DNA of 64,000 nucleotides, from assembly GCF_011759365.1 (NCBI RefSeq), contig NZ_JAARLZ010000006.1:1-64000 (forward strand), written 5' to 3'. Origin of the DNA: Luteibacter anthropi (GTDB lineage: Bacteria > Pseudomonadota > Gammaproteobacteria > Xanthomonadales > Rhodanobacteraceae). The translations under genes were made by a program, and so were the position numbers. Numbering within the stretch: the stretch's first letter is position 1; each line of letters opens with the position of its first letter. Positions 52,730-61,739 of this stretch are shown here, one piece after another. The notes beneath the pieces were generated by a model. The model ran no database searches and was not told the DNA's origin. It saw only the letters and a list, made by a program, of their open reading frames with translations.

Positions 52730-54322
52730 ATGTCTTCGACCGAAACCTTCAAGTTCATTCTTATCCTGCTCGTTGCGATCCTCGCACTGGAGCTGATTGC
52801 CCGGCGCCTGCGCCTGCCCACGGCGGCCGCGTTGCTGGCTGGCGGAATCGGCATTGCGTTTCTGCCCGGCGTACCGGCGGTGAGTTTCGATCCGGAGCTG
52901 GTGCTTATCGTGTTCCTGCCACCGCTGCTCCAGGATGGCGCGTTCTATACCGTGTGGTCGGATTTCCGCCGCTACCTGGGCGGCATCCTCTGGCTGGCCG
53001 TGGGCGCGGTGATCTTCACCACCTTCGTCGTCGGCGCGGTGGTGCACTGGGTGCTGCCGTCGTTGCCATGGGCGGCATGCTTTGCATTGGGCGCCGTGGT
53101 GTCGCCACCGGATGCCGTGGCCGCCAAGGCCGTACTGGGCAAGGTGCGCCTGCCACGCCGGCTCATGGTGCTACTGGAGGGCGAGAGCCTGCTTAACGAT
53201 GCCACGGGCCTGGTGCTGTTCCGCTTTGCGGTGGTGGCTGCGCTGACGGGAGCTTTCAGTTTCCAGGGGGCGGTGCTGAGTTTCGCGGGCCTGGCCCTGG
53301 GCGGTATTGCTGTCGGTGCCGTGGTCGGCTTCGTGCTGGTACGCGTGCTTCGTCGCATCGATCACATGTTCCTCGCCATCACCGCGTCCTGCCTGTCACC
53401 GTGGGCTGCCTACATCGGCGGAGAAAGCCTCCATGTATCGGGGGTGATGTCGACGGTGACCACCGGCATCATCTTCGGCTGGTACCAGCATGATGTGTTC
53501 TCGGCCAACGAGCGTATCCGCGGCACCGCCTTCTGGGGTGTGATGATCTTCCTGCTGGAAGCCCTGGTGTTCATCCTGATCGGCTTCTCCCTGCGCGGCG
53601 TCGTGGAGCGACTGGGCGGCCTGGATGCCACCTTGCATGAACTGGGCGTGCCTATTCTTGCCGTGCTGGCGGCGGTGATCCTGTCCCGGTTCCTCTGGGT
53701 CTACGCCACCGATTACCTGCGTGTGCCACTGGGTCGGCTGGTGGGCCGCAAGCCATTGCCTCCATCGCCGCGCGCTTCATTCCTGCTCAGCTGGGCGGGC
53801 ATGCGCGGTGTAGTCACGCTGGCTATCGCACTGTCGCTTCCCGAGGCCATGCCCGGTCGCGACCTGACGCTGGCGGCTGCCTTCGCCGTGATCCTTGTCA
53901 CGGTAGTGGTGCAGGGCGGCACGATGGCACCCCTGATCCGCCTGCTGGGCCTGGACCGTTCCGTGCAGGAGGATTCGCATCATCTCAACGAGGCGCAGGC
54001 ATCCGTGCTGATCGATGCGGCGCAGCTGGAGGCAGTGAAAGCGCGGGCCTACGACGAAGGCGGAAACCTCATTCATCCGCGCCTGCTGGAGCAGTATGCG
54101 TATCGCGCGGGGATTGCAGAGCGCTATGCAGCAGCACCACAGAACTACACCGGTGGCCGGGAATCCCATTACGACGTCGTACTTGCCGCCATCGCGGCGG
54201 GGCGTGCGGAATTGCTGCGGTTGCATCGATCGGGGCGCATCCACGACGAATTGCTTCACTACATCGAGCGGGATCTCGATCTGCAGCAGATATCCGCGGA
54301 AAACGATCGTCAGAGTCCCTGA
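52730..54322 (+). CDS. CPA1-type Na+/H+ antiporter (NhaP-like)
   Basis: 530 residues, about twelve membrane helices, with a cytosolic C-terminal tail of about 130 residues. The catalytic motif SPPDAVAAKAV and the adjacent EGESLLNDATGLVLFRF are typical of CPA1 exchangers. It exports Na+ (or K+) against protons. Start ATG 52730; no strong ribosome site is visible. It is monocistronic. Confidence 0.92.
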   Translation: MSSTETFKFILILLVAILALELIARRLRLPTAAALLAGGIGIAFLPGVPAVSFDPELVLIVFLPPLLQDGAFYTVWSDFRRYLGGILWLAVGAVIFTTFVVGAVVHWVLPSLPWAACFALGAVVSPPDAVAAKAVLGKVRLPRRLMVLLEGESLLNDATGLVLFRFAVVAALTGAFSFQGAVLSFAGLALGGIAVGAVVGFVLVRVLRRIDHMFLAITASCLSPWAAYIGGESLHVSGVMSTVTTGIIFGWYQHDVFSANERIRGTAFWGVMIFLLEALVFILIGFSLRGVVERLGGLDATLHELGVPILAVLAAVILSRFLWVYATDYLRVPLGRLVGRKPLPPSPRASFLLSWAGMRGVVTLAIALSLPEAMPGRDLTLAAAFAVILVTVVVQGGTMAPLIRLLGLDRSVQEDSHHLNEAQASVLIDAAQLEAVKARAYDEGGNLIHPRLLEQYAYRAGIAERYAAAPQNYTGGRESHYDVVLAAIAAGRAELLRLHRSGRIHDELLHYIERDLDLQQISAENDRQSP

Positions 54323-54497
54323 GGACAGAACCGGGCGAGCAGGGTGGTGTTGCCCGTTTGGACGGGGTAAGGGGTTTCACACGCCCTCTACACCTGCGTG
54401 CGATCAAATATGCCAAATGTGCGCCGGTCGGCATATTCGGCAGGCAAAGCCCGGCAAGCTGCACCGATATCCGACACAAGGAAAGGGACAGGTATTC

Positions 54498-54824
54498 ATG
54501 ACGACACCGGTGGACGTTTCGCATCGACAACTTGAGCGGCTGCACGACGACACGCGTGGCCTTGTCGATGCGTTCCGCGACGCCGATTTCGAGGAGGCTG
54601 CCTTTCGCGGTCACCTGGTCTGCCTGCATGCCCGCGACATGGGGCTGGATGATCTGCAGGGTATCGCCGCGCGTCTTGTCGAGGCGCTTTCCGGCTGGCG
54701 TGAATCCGAGGTTCCGCGAGGCCGGCTGCTTGCCGCTGCGCTCATGATCGAAGATGTCAGCCGCGCCATGCATCAGGCCGTCGTTGCCGCTGTGGGCGGT
54801 GACGAAAGCGAGGCGTCGCCCTGA
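54498..54824 (+). CDS. Small alpha-helical hypothetical protein
   Basis: 108 residues, acidic, mostly helical (HDDTRGLVDAFRDADFEEA). No signal peptide or membrane helix. AAAGGGACAGG lies before ATG 54498. No family recognised. It ends 115 bases before the Zur palindrome. Confidence 0.6.
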   Translation: MTTPVDVSHRQLERLHDDTRGLVDAFRDADFEEAAFRGHLVCLHARDMGLDDLQGIAARLVEALSGWRESEVPRGRLLAAALMIEDVSRAMHQAVVAAVGGDESEASP

Positions 54825-54938
54825 CGTCATGTTCGTGATGCGGATGGCTTTTCCGCCACATGTCCGCGTGATCATCGAGCCCTTACCTGACGATTGCCGA
54901 CAGTCCGGATGATTCCTGTAAAGGCGTCTTCCGGTTGA

Positions 54939-54981
54939 GGTCGAATCACTATTGTTATACTATAACAATAGTGATTCGACC
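54939..54981. promoter_or_regulatory. 43-bp perfect palindrome with Zur-box core
   Basis: The left arm from 54939 ends TTGTTATA, and the right arm to 54981 is its exact reverse complement, with a single central C at 54960. The core TGTTATAC-TATAACA fits the proteobacterial Zur box. It lies 21 bases before the small membrane gene at 55002. Confidence 0.8.
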
Positions 54982-55001
54982 GGTTTTTGCAGGTGCCGCG
55001 C

Positions 55002-55229
55002 ATGCGATTGACGTGGAAGGCGCCTTTCCCATGCAGGGGATGGCGTATCGGTTTGGCTGGCGTCCTATGGGGGCATGCCACGTTGGCGCTGGCGATACCC
55101 GGTCAAGCACGCCCCCTGCTCTGGTGTTGCATGGAATGGCTGGCAGTGCTGCCAGCCGTCATGGTGCTGGCCATGGCGATCACCGCATATGTCGCCCACA
55201 GGCGTGCGGACAGCGGCCGAAATCGCTGA
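55002..55229 (+). CDS. Small membrane protein under Zur-type control
   Basis: 75 residues with two hydrophobic segments (GLAGVLWGHATLALAI and LAVLPAVMVLAMAITAYVAH). There are a few His and Cys residues (CRG, CCMEW, GHAT, AHRR). No family recognised. The palindrome just upstream suggests zinc repression. It precedes the zinc operon at 55312 by about 80 bases. It could be a small accessory of the zinc transporters. Confidence 0.5.
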   Translation: MRLTWKAPFPCRGWRIGLAGVLWGHATLALAIPGQARPLLWCCMEWLAVLPAVMVLAMAITAYVAHRRADSGRNR

Positions 55230-55277
55230 CACACGCTCGCGAAAGCTCATGAACTTACGGGTTGTTGCTGCGACAGC

Positions 55278-55296
55278 ATTGTTATATTGTAACAAT
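55278..55296. promoter_or_regulatory. Second Zur-type box, before the zinc operon
   Basis: ATTGTTATATTGTAACAAT, a 19-base dyad with one mismatch in the arms. It ends 15 bases before the ATG of the DUF2796 gene, with GGAGG between. Confidence 0.75.
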
Positions 55297-55311
55297 AGCT
55301 GGAGGTCATCC

Positions 55312-55836
55312 ATGTCACGTCGCAACCCCTCGTTCGTCCTTGTCGCCCTGGTGTTGGCCAGCGGCGCATCCACCGCAGCGGTCCGGCACCTGGGCGCCCA
55401 TGTACACGGGCAGGCGACGGTAGACATTGCCGTCGACCAGAGCCACCTCCAGGTGGGCCTGCATTTGCCCGGCCACGATGCCGTCGGTTTCGAGCATCCA
55501 CCAGCCAGCGCGGCCCAGCGCAAGGCGTTTGATCATGCGATGGCGGTACTGAAGGCGGGGCGCTGGATCGAGCCTTCGCGTGAGGCCAGCTGCCGGCTGC
55601 GCAAGGCCGATGTCTCGGCACCCGGGCTGGAAGGCGAAGCCACGGGTGGCCATGCGGATATGCAGGCGACTTACGATTTCGACTGTGCGAACGCGGTGAA
55701 GCTCGCGGCCGTGGATTTGCGTCTGGTCGAGGCATTTCCTTCCGTGCAGCGTATCGTTGCCGATGTGATATCCGCGCAGGGCAGTGCCGAGCAGGTACTG
55801 GAGCAAGGTGTCGTACGGGTCGATATCGCCCCATGA
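55312..55836 (+). CDS. DUF2796 (ZrgA-like) periplasmic zinc protein
   Basis: 174 residues. A signal peptide (about 1-22) precedes a DUF2796 domain with HLGAHVHGQATVDIAV and several His residues (LPGHD, FEHPP, GGHAD) that can bind zinc. The family includes ZrgA of Vibrio and Shewanella, a periplasmic zinc-uptake protein. First gene of the operon; its stop overlaps the ABC ATPase start by 4 bases. Confidence 0.85.
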   Translation: MSRRNPSFVLVALVLASGASTAAVRHLGAHVHGQATVDIAVDQSHLQVGLHLPGHDAVGFEHPPASAAQRKAFDHAMAVLKAGRWIEPSREASCRLRKADVSAPGLEGEATGGHADMQATYDFDCANAVKLAAVDLRLVEAFPSVQRIVADVISAQGSAEQVLEQGVVRVDIAP

Positions 55837-56543
55837 ACGATGCGCCTGCACCCCTGATCGCGTGCCAGGGCGTGGGCTATGCATGGCCCGGATCCACCCT
55901 TGCATTGACGCTCGATGATTTCACCCTCGCGAAAGGAGAGCGCCTTTTCCTCTGTGGCCCCAGTGGCAGTGGCAAAAGCACCTTGCTCGGCCTGCTTTCC
56001 GGCGTGTTGCAGCCATCGACGGGGCAGGTCAGCGTACTGGGGCAGCAGCTCTCGTTGCTTCGCGCGCCCGAACGCGATCGCTTTCGTGCGGATCACATCG
56101 GCTATGTCTTTCAGCAGTTCAATCTGCTGCCGTTTCTTGATCCTGTCGAGAACGTGCTGATGGGCTGCGCCTGGTCGCGGGAACGCCGGCAGCGTGCAGG
56201 CGGCCTGCCTTCCTCGTTGCGCATGGAGGCCGTGCGGTTGCTCCAGGCACTCGAGCTGGACGGCGACGCCATCCAGCGGACCCGCACCAGCGCACTCAGT
56301 GTCGGCCAGCAGCAGCGAGTGGCGGCGGCGCGGGCACTGATCGGTGGTCCGGCCCTTCTGCTGGCGGATGAGCCTACGTCTGCGCTGGATGGGCGCAGTC
56401 GCGATGCCTTTCTTCATCTCCTGCTCGGAGAATGCGCACGACATGGCACCGGCGTGCTTTTCGTAAGTCACGACATGGCGCTGGCGCGGCATTTTGATCG
56501 CGCGGTGACGCTGGGATCGTCGGCGGATCGGATGGTGGCCTGA
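55833..56543 (+). CDS. ABC transporter ATP-binding protein (zinc operon)
   Basis: 236 residues. Walker A GPSGSGKS, Q-loop VFQQFN, signature LSVGQQQR, Walker B LLLADEP and the switch His in FVSHDM are intact. It belongs to the MacB/LolD-type ATPases that pair with FtsX-like permeases. Overlaps both neighbours by 4 and 1 bases. Probably powers the permease encoded next. Confidence 0.93.
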   Translation: MNDAPAPLIACQGVGYAWPGSTLALTLDDFTLAKGERLFLCGPSGSGKSTLLGLLSGVLQPSTGQVSVLGQQLSLLRAPERDRFRADHIGYVFQQFNLLPFLDPVENVLMGCAWSRERRQRAGGLPSSLRMEAVRLLQALELDGDAIQRTRTSALSVGQQQRVAAARALIGGPALLLADEPTSALDGRSRDAFLHLLLGECARHGTGVLFVSHDMALARHFDRAVTLGSSADRMVA

Positions 56544-57799
56544 TGAATCTTTTCCGGTTGACCCTGAAAAGCCTGCGTCAGCGACGGGCTGGCGTGGCGC
56601 TTACCGTGCTCACCATCGCGCTCAGTGTCTTTCTTGTGCTTGGCGTCGAACGCGTGCGAACCGACGCGCGCGAAGGATTCGCCAGCACGGTCTCGGGTAC
56701 CGACCTGTTGGTGGGCGCCCGTTCTGGGCCGGTGAACCTGCTGCTGTACGCCGTATTTCATGTGGGCGAGGCCACCAATAACATCACCTGGAAAACGTAC
56801 GAGGACATTCGTGCGATGCCCGAAGTGGCTTGGACGGTGCCGCTGTCGCTTGGCGATTCGCACCGGGGCTTCCGCGTGACCGGTACGACGACCGACTTCT
56901 TCGACCGCTATCGTTACGGCGGTGGCCATGCACTCCAATTCGTGCAAGGCGCGCGTTTCGACGATCTCTACGATGCCGTGATCGGTGCCGAAGTGGCACG
57001 ACGCCTGGGTTACCGCGTGGGCGATCGCATCGTGCTCGCCCACGGCGTCGCTGCGACAAGCGCGTCATTGCATGCCGACAAGCCGTTCCGTATCAAGGGC
57101 ATCCTCGCGCCCACCGGTACGCCGGTGGACGCCACCATTGCCGTGAGTCTTGCCGCGATCGAGGCCATCCACGTGGACTGGCGCTCCGGCATGCGCCTGC
57201 CGGGCATGCAGACCAGCGCGGAGCAGGCACGGCACATGGACCTCACGCCGCATGCGATCACCGCCTGCCTGGTCGGGCTGCATTCGCGCCTGTCGGTCTT
57301 CGCGGTGCAGCGGGCGCTCAACGAATACGACGAAGAACCCTTGCTGGCGGTGTTGCCTGGCGTGGCGCTTGGCGAACTCTGGCAGATCGTTGGCACGGCC
57401 GAAGGTGCGCTGCGCATCGTGAGTGCGATGGTGTTGCTGGTCGGCATGTGCGGCATGCTCACCGCGTTGCTGGGCATGCTCGACGAGCGGCGCCGGGAGA
57501 TGGCTGTGCTGCGCGCCGTGGGCGCGTCGGTGAAAACGGTGTTCGGATTGCTGGTGATGGAAAGCGCGTTGCTGACGCTGGCCGGTTGTCTCATTGGCGT
57601 CGTGTTGTTGTCAGGAGTGTCCTGGCTGGCGCGCGATGAACTCCTGTTGCGGGCAGGCCTGGCGATCAACATCGCACCGTCGGCGCAGGAAGTACTGATC
57701 CTTGGCGCGATCTTCCTCATGGGCGTCGTGGCGGGATGTATACCGGGGTGGGTAGCGTATCGCCGGTCGCTCGTCGACGGCTTGCAGGTGCGCCTGTGA
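56543..57799 (+). CDS. FtsX/MacB-type ABC permease (zinc operon)
   Basis: 418 residues. One N-terminal helix (about 15-35), a long periplasmic domain, then three C-terminal helices (about 285-405), as in MacB/LolC-type mechanotransmission permeases. LRAVGASVKTVFGLLVMES is the FtsX domain. Partner of the ATPase encoded just before. Such permeases usually move lipoproteins or drive periplasmic work, not ions; its link with zinc is through context. Confidence 0.9.
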   Translation: MNLFRLTLKSLRQRRAGVALTVLTIALSVFLVLGVERVRTDAREGFASTVSGTDLLVGARSGPVNLLLYAVFHVGEATNNITWKTYEDIRAMPEVAWTVPLSLGDSHRGFRVTGTTTDFFDRYRYGGGHALQFVQGARFDDLYDAVIGAEVARRLGYRVGDRIVLAHGVAATSASLHADKPFRIKGILAPTGTPVDATIAVSLAAIEAIHVDWRSGMRLPGMQTSAEQARHMDLTPHAITACLVGLHSRLSVFAVQRALNEYDEEPLLAVLPGVALGELWQIVGTAEGALRIVSAMVLLVGMCGMLTALLGMLDERRREMAVLRAVGASVKTVFGLLVMESALLTLAGCLIGVVLLSGVSWLARDELLLRAGLAINIAPSAQEVLILGAIFLMGVVAGCIPGWVAYRRSLVDGLQVRL

Positions 57800-58509
57800 G
57801 TGCGCGCCTTATGGTTCTTCTGGCGATGCTGGCGCTGCTCTGCGCTTGCGGATCGCCGGATAGCGCCGACGGGCCTGCCGCGACGGGCACCTCCGCGCTC
57901 GCGAAGGCACAGGCCGAAGCGGATGCCGGCCGTGCACGCCTGGCGGCAGCAGGCGCCGAAGGGATGGCCGCCGCCAATGCCTATGCCGTATCGCGTGGCG
58001 TGGTGAAGGGCGCCGGTGCCGGTGCCGACCTGCTCGGCCTGGCCGACGAAAACGGCTACGCGGACCTGGACTGGACCCACATGATGCCGCCCGAAGACAT
58101 CAAGCTGCTTGAGGATGCGCCTCCGGTGGTGCATGTCGGCACGCAGCGCATGAAGCAGGTCGGCACCCTGCATACCGTGGCCGCGCTCGATGGCCGGAAG
58201 GTGCGCCTGACCGGGTATGTCGTTCCGCTGGAGTCGGACGCCGAAGGGCGGATGACCGAATTCTTCTTCGTTCCTTTCTATGGCGCCTGCATTCACGTGC
58301 CGCCGCCACCGCCCAACATGCTGGTGCACGTCCGCCTGTCCAAGGGCATCGACACGCCCAGTCTCTATGATCCCCTGGTGCTCCGGGGCGTCCTGCATAC
58401 CCAGCAGACCTCCAACGCGATGGCGGCATCCGCCTATGCGGTGGATGGTGCCGCGCTGGGACCCTATCGCAACGACGACGAAGAGCGCCTGCGCCAGGCT
58501 TTCGAATAA
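57796..58509 (+). CDS. DUF3299 lipoprotein (zinc operon)
   Basis: 237 residues. The start is GTG 57796 overlapping the permease stop (GTGA). A signal MVLLAMLALLCAC with lipobox-like LCAC indicates a lipoprotein. The C-terminal DUF3299 domain is recognised by VRLTGYVVPLESD and FFFVPFYGACIHVPPPPPNM. DUF3299 proteins often occur with ZIP/ABC genes. ATG 57811 is an alternative start. Confidence 0.85.
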   Translation: MSARLMVLLAMLALLCACGSPDSADGPAATGTSALAKAQAEADAGRARLAAAGAEGMAAANAYAVSRGVVKGAGAGADLLGLADENGYADLDWTHMMPPEDIKLLEDAPPVVHVGTQRMKQVGTLHTVAALDGRKVRLTGYVVPLESDAEGRMTEFFFVPFYGACIHVPPPPPNMLVHVRLSKGIDTPSLYDPLVLRGVLHTQQTSNAMAASAYAVDGAALGPYRNDDEERLRQAFE

Positions 58510-59258
58510 TGACCTCCCCGATTGCTCTACTGATGGCTTCGCTGATGCTCGGAGCCACGTCGTTCGCCTCAAGGCTCGTCGTGTGGCTACCCGGCGGTGC
58601 GCTGACGAAGGCGTTGCCCTGGCTGCAATCCCTCGCCGTGGGATTGCTGCTGGGCGACGCGCTGTTGCACGTGTTGCCCCATGCGCTGGGCACCGGCCTG
58701 TCCGAGCAGGCCATCATGGGCCTTACCAGCCTGGGGGTGCTCGCCATGGTGGCCATCGAGGGGTTTCTCCGCCCGGCTGTCGAAGATGCCCTGCCGGCAG
58801 GCGCTCCGGCCACCTTCGCCCGCATGAACCTCGTGGGGGACTTTCTCCACCATTTCGTCGATGGGATCGTACTGGCGGCTGGCTTCATCGCCGGGGAGGC
58901 CGTGGGCCTTGCCACGCTGCTCGCCGTCGCCCTGCATGAGGTTCCCCGTGAGATCGGCAGTGCAAGTGTCCTGGTCGCGGGGGGCTACAGCCCTCGTGAT
59001 GCGTTCCGGTGGTCGGTCGGCATGGCGGCGGCGGTTCCGGCCGGCGCCCTGACGATGCAGTGGGCACGGCTGGACGACCACGCGACGGGTGCCGCGATGG
59101 CGATCGCCTGCGGTACGGTCCTGTATGTGGCCCTGGCCGATATCCTCCCTGGCGTCTGGCAACGTGCCCGGAGGGCGTCGCGCTGGGTGCCGGCGTGCGG
59201 CATCAGCCTGGGGCTGGCTTTCATGTGGGGCGTGGCTGCATTCGGCCACCATCACTGA
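58509..59258 (+). CDS. ZIP-family metal transporter
   Basis: 249 residues, about eight membrane helices. The signature motifs NLVGDFLHHFVDGIVLAAG (helix IV) and LAVALHEVPREIGSASV (helix V) carry the His/Glu metal ligands of ZIP carriers. The C-terminus ends in FGHHH. It probably imports zinc. Overlaps the DUF3299 gene by one base. Last gene of the block. Confidence 0.9.
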   Translation: MTSPIALLMASLMLGATSFASRLVVWLPGGALTKALPWLQSLAVGLLLGDALLHVLPHALGTGLSEQAIMGLTSLGVLAMVAIEGFLRPAVEDALPAGAPATFARMNLVGDFLHHFVDGIVLAAGFIAGEAVGLATLLAVALHEVPREIGSASVLVAGGYSPRDAFRWSVGMAAAVPAGALTMQWARLDDHATGAAMAIACGTVLYVALADILPGVWQRARRASRWVPACGISLGLAFMWGVAAFGHHH

Positions 59259-59363
59259 GGGTGGTCCGGGGTCACGCCCGGAAAAATTCCGAGGCGGCGA
59301 TTTCAATTTTCGGTTGGTGCAACGTCGTAAGATTACGAAAATTCTTGCGAGTCATCCGGCCCG

Positions 59364-60347
59364 ATGCGTGCTTTCTTGCTGTTCCTCCAGAGCTTCCGTA
59401 ACAGGGACGACTGGACCTCGGTATCCACGCATCGCCATCCGCTGGCGTATGCGTTCAGCTACGCACTGTCCTGCCTCCCCCATCTGCGGCCGCACCTGCG
59501 CTGGCTGGCGCTGGTGGCCGATGAGCCTGTGGTTCGCGAGGCGCTGCGGTACGACAGGCGCCTGCTGGAGCGTTGGCAGCACCGTTACCTGAGCCGGCGG
59601 TTTTCACGCGGCGAGCGCCTGGAGCGGGTCCATGACCATTTCCGTTTTGTCGCGTCCCGGTTGCCGACCAGCCTGCTGATGACCATGTACGGACATGGCC
59701 GGGTCGTCGTTGCGCGCGTGGCGCTCGACGATGGCGGCGTTCTGGAACTCGCCTGGCAGCCTCCGGTGCGGCGTACGTGCGAAGGTGAGCTGGACATGGT
59801 GCTGTCCATCGATGGCGTCAGGCTTTATTCGTTGACCACGGCCTTCGCGCCTTCGCGTGGCGCCCTGTGGGTCGGATGCGTCCAGGGGCCACGTAGTGAC
59901 GATGCGCAGGCTCTGGATACCCTGCGCTGGGCACAGAAGCGTTGCCACGGCCTGCGTCCACGTCATCTCCTGCTGTCCATGGCGGGCGTCCTGGCCCGGC
60001 AATACGGGCTCGCCAGCATCCTCGGCACGAGCGATGCCATGCACCCGTTCCGCGGCACGGGCAAGCTCAAGGTGTCCTACGACGTCATCTGGACGGAAGC
60101 AGGGGCGGAGCGTTGCGACAATGGCCTTTTCGTTGCACGGGCCGCCGACTTCATGCTTCGGCCGAAGGTGGTCAGGACCACGCACCGTGCGGCCTATGAG
60201 CGCCGGGAGGCCTTGCGATTCCGGATGACGCGCGATTTCCTCGACACCCTGGTGCGCCCTGGCTATGAGCGGGAAGAGGGCCTGCGCATGGCCCTTGAAA
60301 GAGCGGGCAGGCCGGCGCTGTCTTCCTCGGTCTTCGAGTCCTGCTGA
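59364..60347 (+). CDS. DUF535 family protein (VirK/YbjX-like)
   Basis: 327 residues. HLRPHLRWLALVADEPVV and LYSLTTAFAP...LWVGCVQGP with LLLSMAGVLARQYG are DUF535 blocks. Members include VirK and YbjX, linked to outer-membrane and peptide-resistance phenotypes in enterics. No signal peptide. Starts 105 bases after the ZIP gene; no Zur box is visible between. Confidence 0.9.
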   Translation: MRAFLLFLQSFRNRDDWTSVSTHRHPLAYAFSYALSCLPHLRPHLRWLALVADEPVVREALRYDRRLLERWQHRYLSRRFSRGERLERVHDHFRFVASRLPTSLLMTMYGHGRVVVARVALDDGGVLELAWQPPVRRTCEGELDMVLSIDGVRLYSLTTAFAPSRGALWVGCVQGPRSDDAQALDTLRWAQKRCHGLRPRHLLLSMAGVLARQYGLASILGTSDAMHPFRGTGKLKVSYDVIWTEAGAERCDNGLFVARAADFMLRPKVVRTTHRAAYERREALRFRMTRDFLDTLVRPGYEREEGLRMALERAGRPALSSSVFESC

Positions 60348-60403
60348 GAGGGTGGGCATCCGGGAGAGACGTGGTACCCCGCCATGCGGCGGCGCCCTCA
60401 GGA

Positions 60404-61474
60404 TCAGGGGGCGCTGGCGGCGGGAGGCTGGCCTCCCAGGTAGATGGCTGACGTCGAAGGAAGTCGCGACACAATGGTCTTGAGTGTGCCGTCCGGGAAG
60501 CGTTGATCGTAGGTAAGCACCCAGGCCAGGAGGTTGGGGTCGTAATCCGCTTCCTTCTGCGTGGCCCCGGTGGCCTTGGCGAAATAAGCAGGATTCAGCA
60601 CGCCGTCGCTGGCTCGCTTGACCAGCCGGTCCAGTGCATGGCCTTTCTCGTCGTAGAGATGGCCGCCGTTTGCTTCACCCAGCTCAGCCATGATCACCAG
60701 GGGTTCCGCGGCGAAAAGGTGGTAGTGCAGGGCGAGCGATTTGCGACTCATCTCCAGGGGTAAGGTGCCTTCGGCCGTGATCTGGCTGACACCGATCCGG
60801 TAACTGTCGGCACCCCAGCGATAACGACGCGGGTCGTTGGTGGCAATGCCGGTAGCCATGACAGCGAGGCCGGCCCAGTAGCGATGATTATTACGACTGT
60901 CCGTAACGCTTCCGCGTGTGCGGCCGTCGTAATAGGACATGTTGGCGTCAGCAAGGGCACCAAGCCAGTTCTGTACATGCTCCGACGCGCCTGAAGATGA
61001 CCCAAGACCGGGGCGGACCTTGAGCCATGCGATGGCATACGCGCCGAGCATCCAGCCTTGTACGTAGGTGTCCTGATTGCTGCTGACCTGGCTGAAGGCC
61101 TTGTCCGACGCGAATCCTTCGAGCCAGCGGGCCACGCATTCCGCGGTGGCCCGATCACCGGTATGGCGATAGTCGTCGGCCATGCGTTCGACGTTGTGCA
61201 GCGCCTTCATCAGTGGCTGCATCTGTTCGTCGTAGGCATGTTTGCGAGCCGGATCGATCACCGAGTGCGACGCGTCGCTGTAGTAGTCGTTGAGCGTGAG
61301 GCGGGCGGGGAGGCGGGGAACTTCCCCACAGCTTTCGTCGTGGCCGGTCCCATGAGCTTCCACAGGGTGATCCCATGGACTTTGCAGCGCATCGTCATGT
61401 GGGCGGGCCTGGGCACTTCCGGCGGCCAGTACCGCAAGGCAGGCGGTCAGGCAGGAAGCGAAATACTTGGTCAT
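60404..61474 (-). CDS. Secreted alginate lyase (polysaccharide lyase family 5-like)
   Basis: 356 residues. A signal peptide (1-23, cut after AQA) precedes an alpha-barrel with the NNHRYWAG motif (catalytic Asn-His pair) and LHYHLFAAEPLVIMAELGEANG, typical of AlgL-type mannuronate lyases. It cleaves alginate by beta-elimination. No alginate synthesis or uptake genes are nearby, so its role is probably degradation. ATG 61474 is used. Confidence 0.9.
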   Translation of the reverse strand: MTKYFASCLTACLAVLAAGSAQARPHDDALQSPWDHPVEAHGTGHDESCGEVPRLPARLTLNDYYSDASHSVIDPARKHAYDEQMQPLMKALHNVERMADDYRHTGDRATAECVARWLEGFASDKAFSQVSSNQDTYVQGWMLGAYAIAWLKVRPGLGSSSGASEHVQNWLGALADANMSYYDGRTRGSVTDSRNNHRYWAGLAVMATGIATNDPRRYRWGADSYRIGVSQITAEGTLPLEMSRKSLALHYHLFAAEPLVIMAELGEANGGHLYDEKGHALDRLVKRASDGVLNPAYFAKATGATQKEADYDPNLLAWVLTYDQRFPDGTLKTIVSRLPSTSAIYLGGQPPAASAP

Positions 61475-61592
61475 CGCATGGCTCCGCGTGAGGTGGGGAC
61501 GCGGGCATCGTGGCATGCGGAAAGTGCGTGTCCTTGCACGAAAACATCGGCGGAAAGTTACGTTTAGCCGGGCTTTATCCCTGGAGTAGAAC

Positions 61593-61666
61593 CAGGCCTG
61601 TCTCCGGGTGCGGGCGGCCGGGCGATGGCGGAGAACATCGCGACGGTCTCCCGGAGACAGGCCTGA
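61593..61666. repeat. 16-bp inverted repeat with long loop
   Basis: CAGGCCTGTCTCCGGG (61593-61608) and CCCGGAGACAGGCCTG (61651-61666) are exact inverted copies around 42 bases. It lies downstream of imuA and upstream of the alginate lyase. A second dyad, CATGACGGTG / CACCGTCATG, is at 61699-61728, just before the imuA end, and may be a terminator. Confidence 0.6.
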
Positions 61667-61739
61667 AACAGGGCTGGCATGGAGCAACGAGGTACCCGAC
61701 ATGACGGTGGATGAGGGACACCGTCATGCCGGGCGTCCC

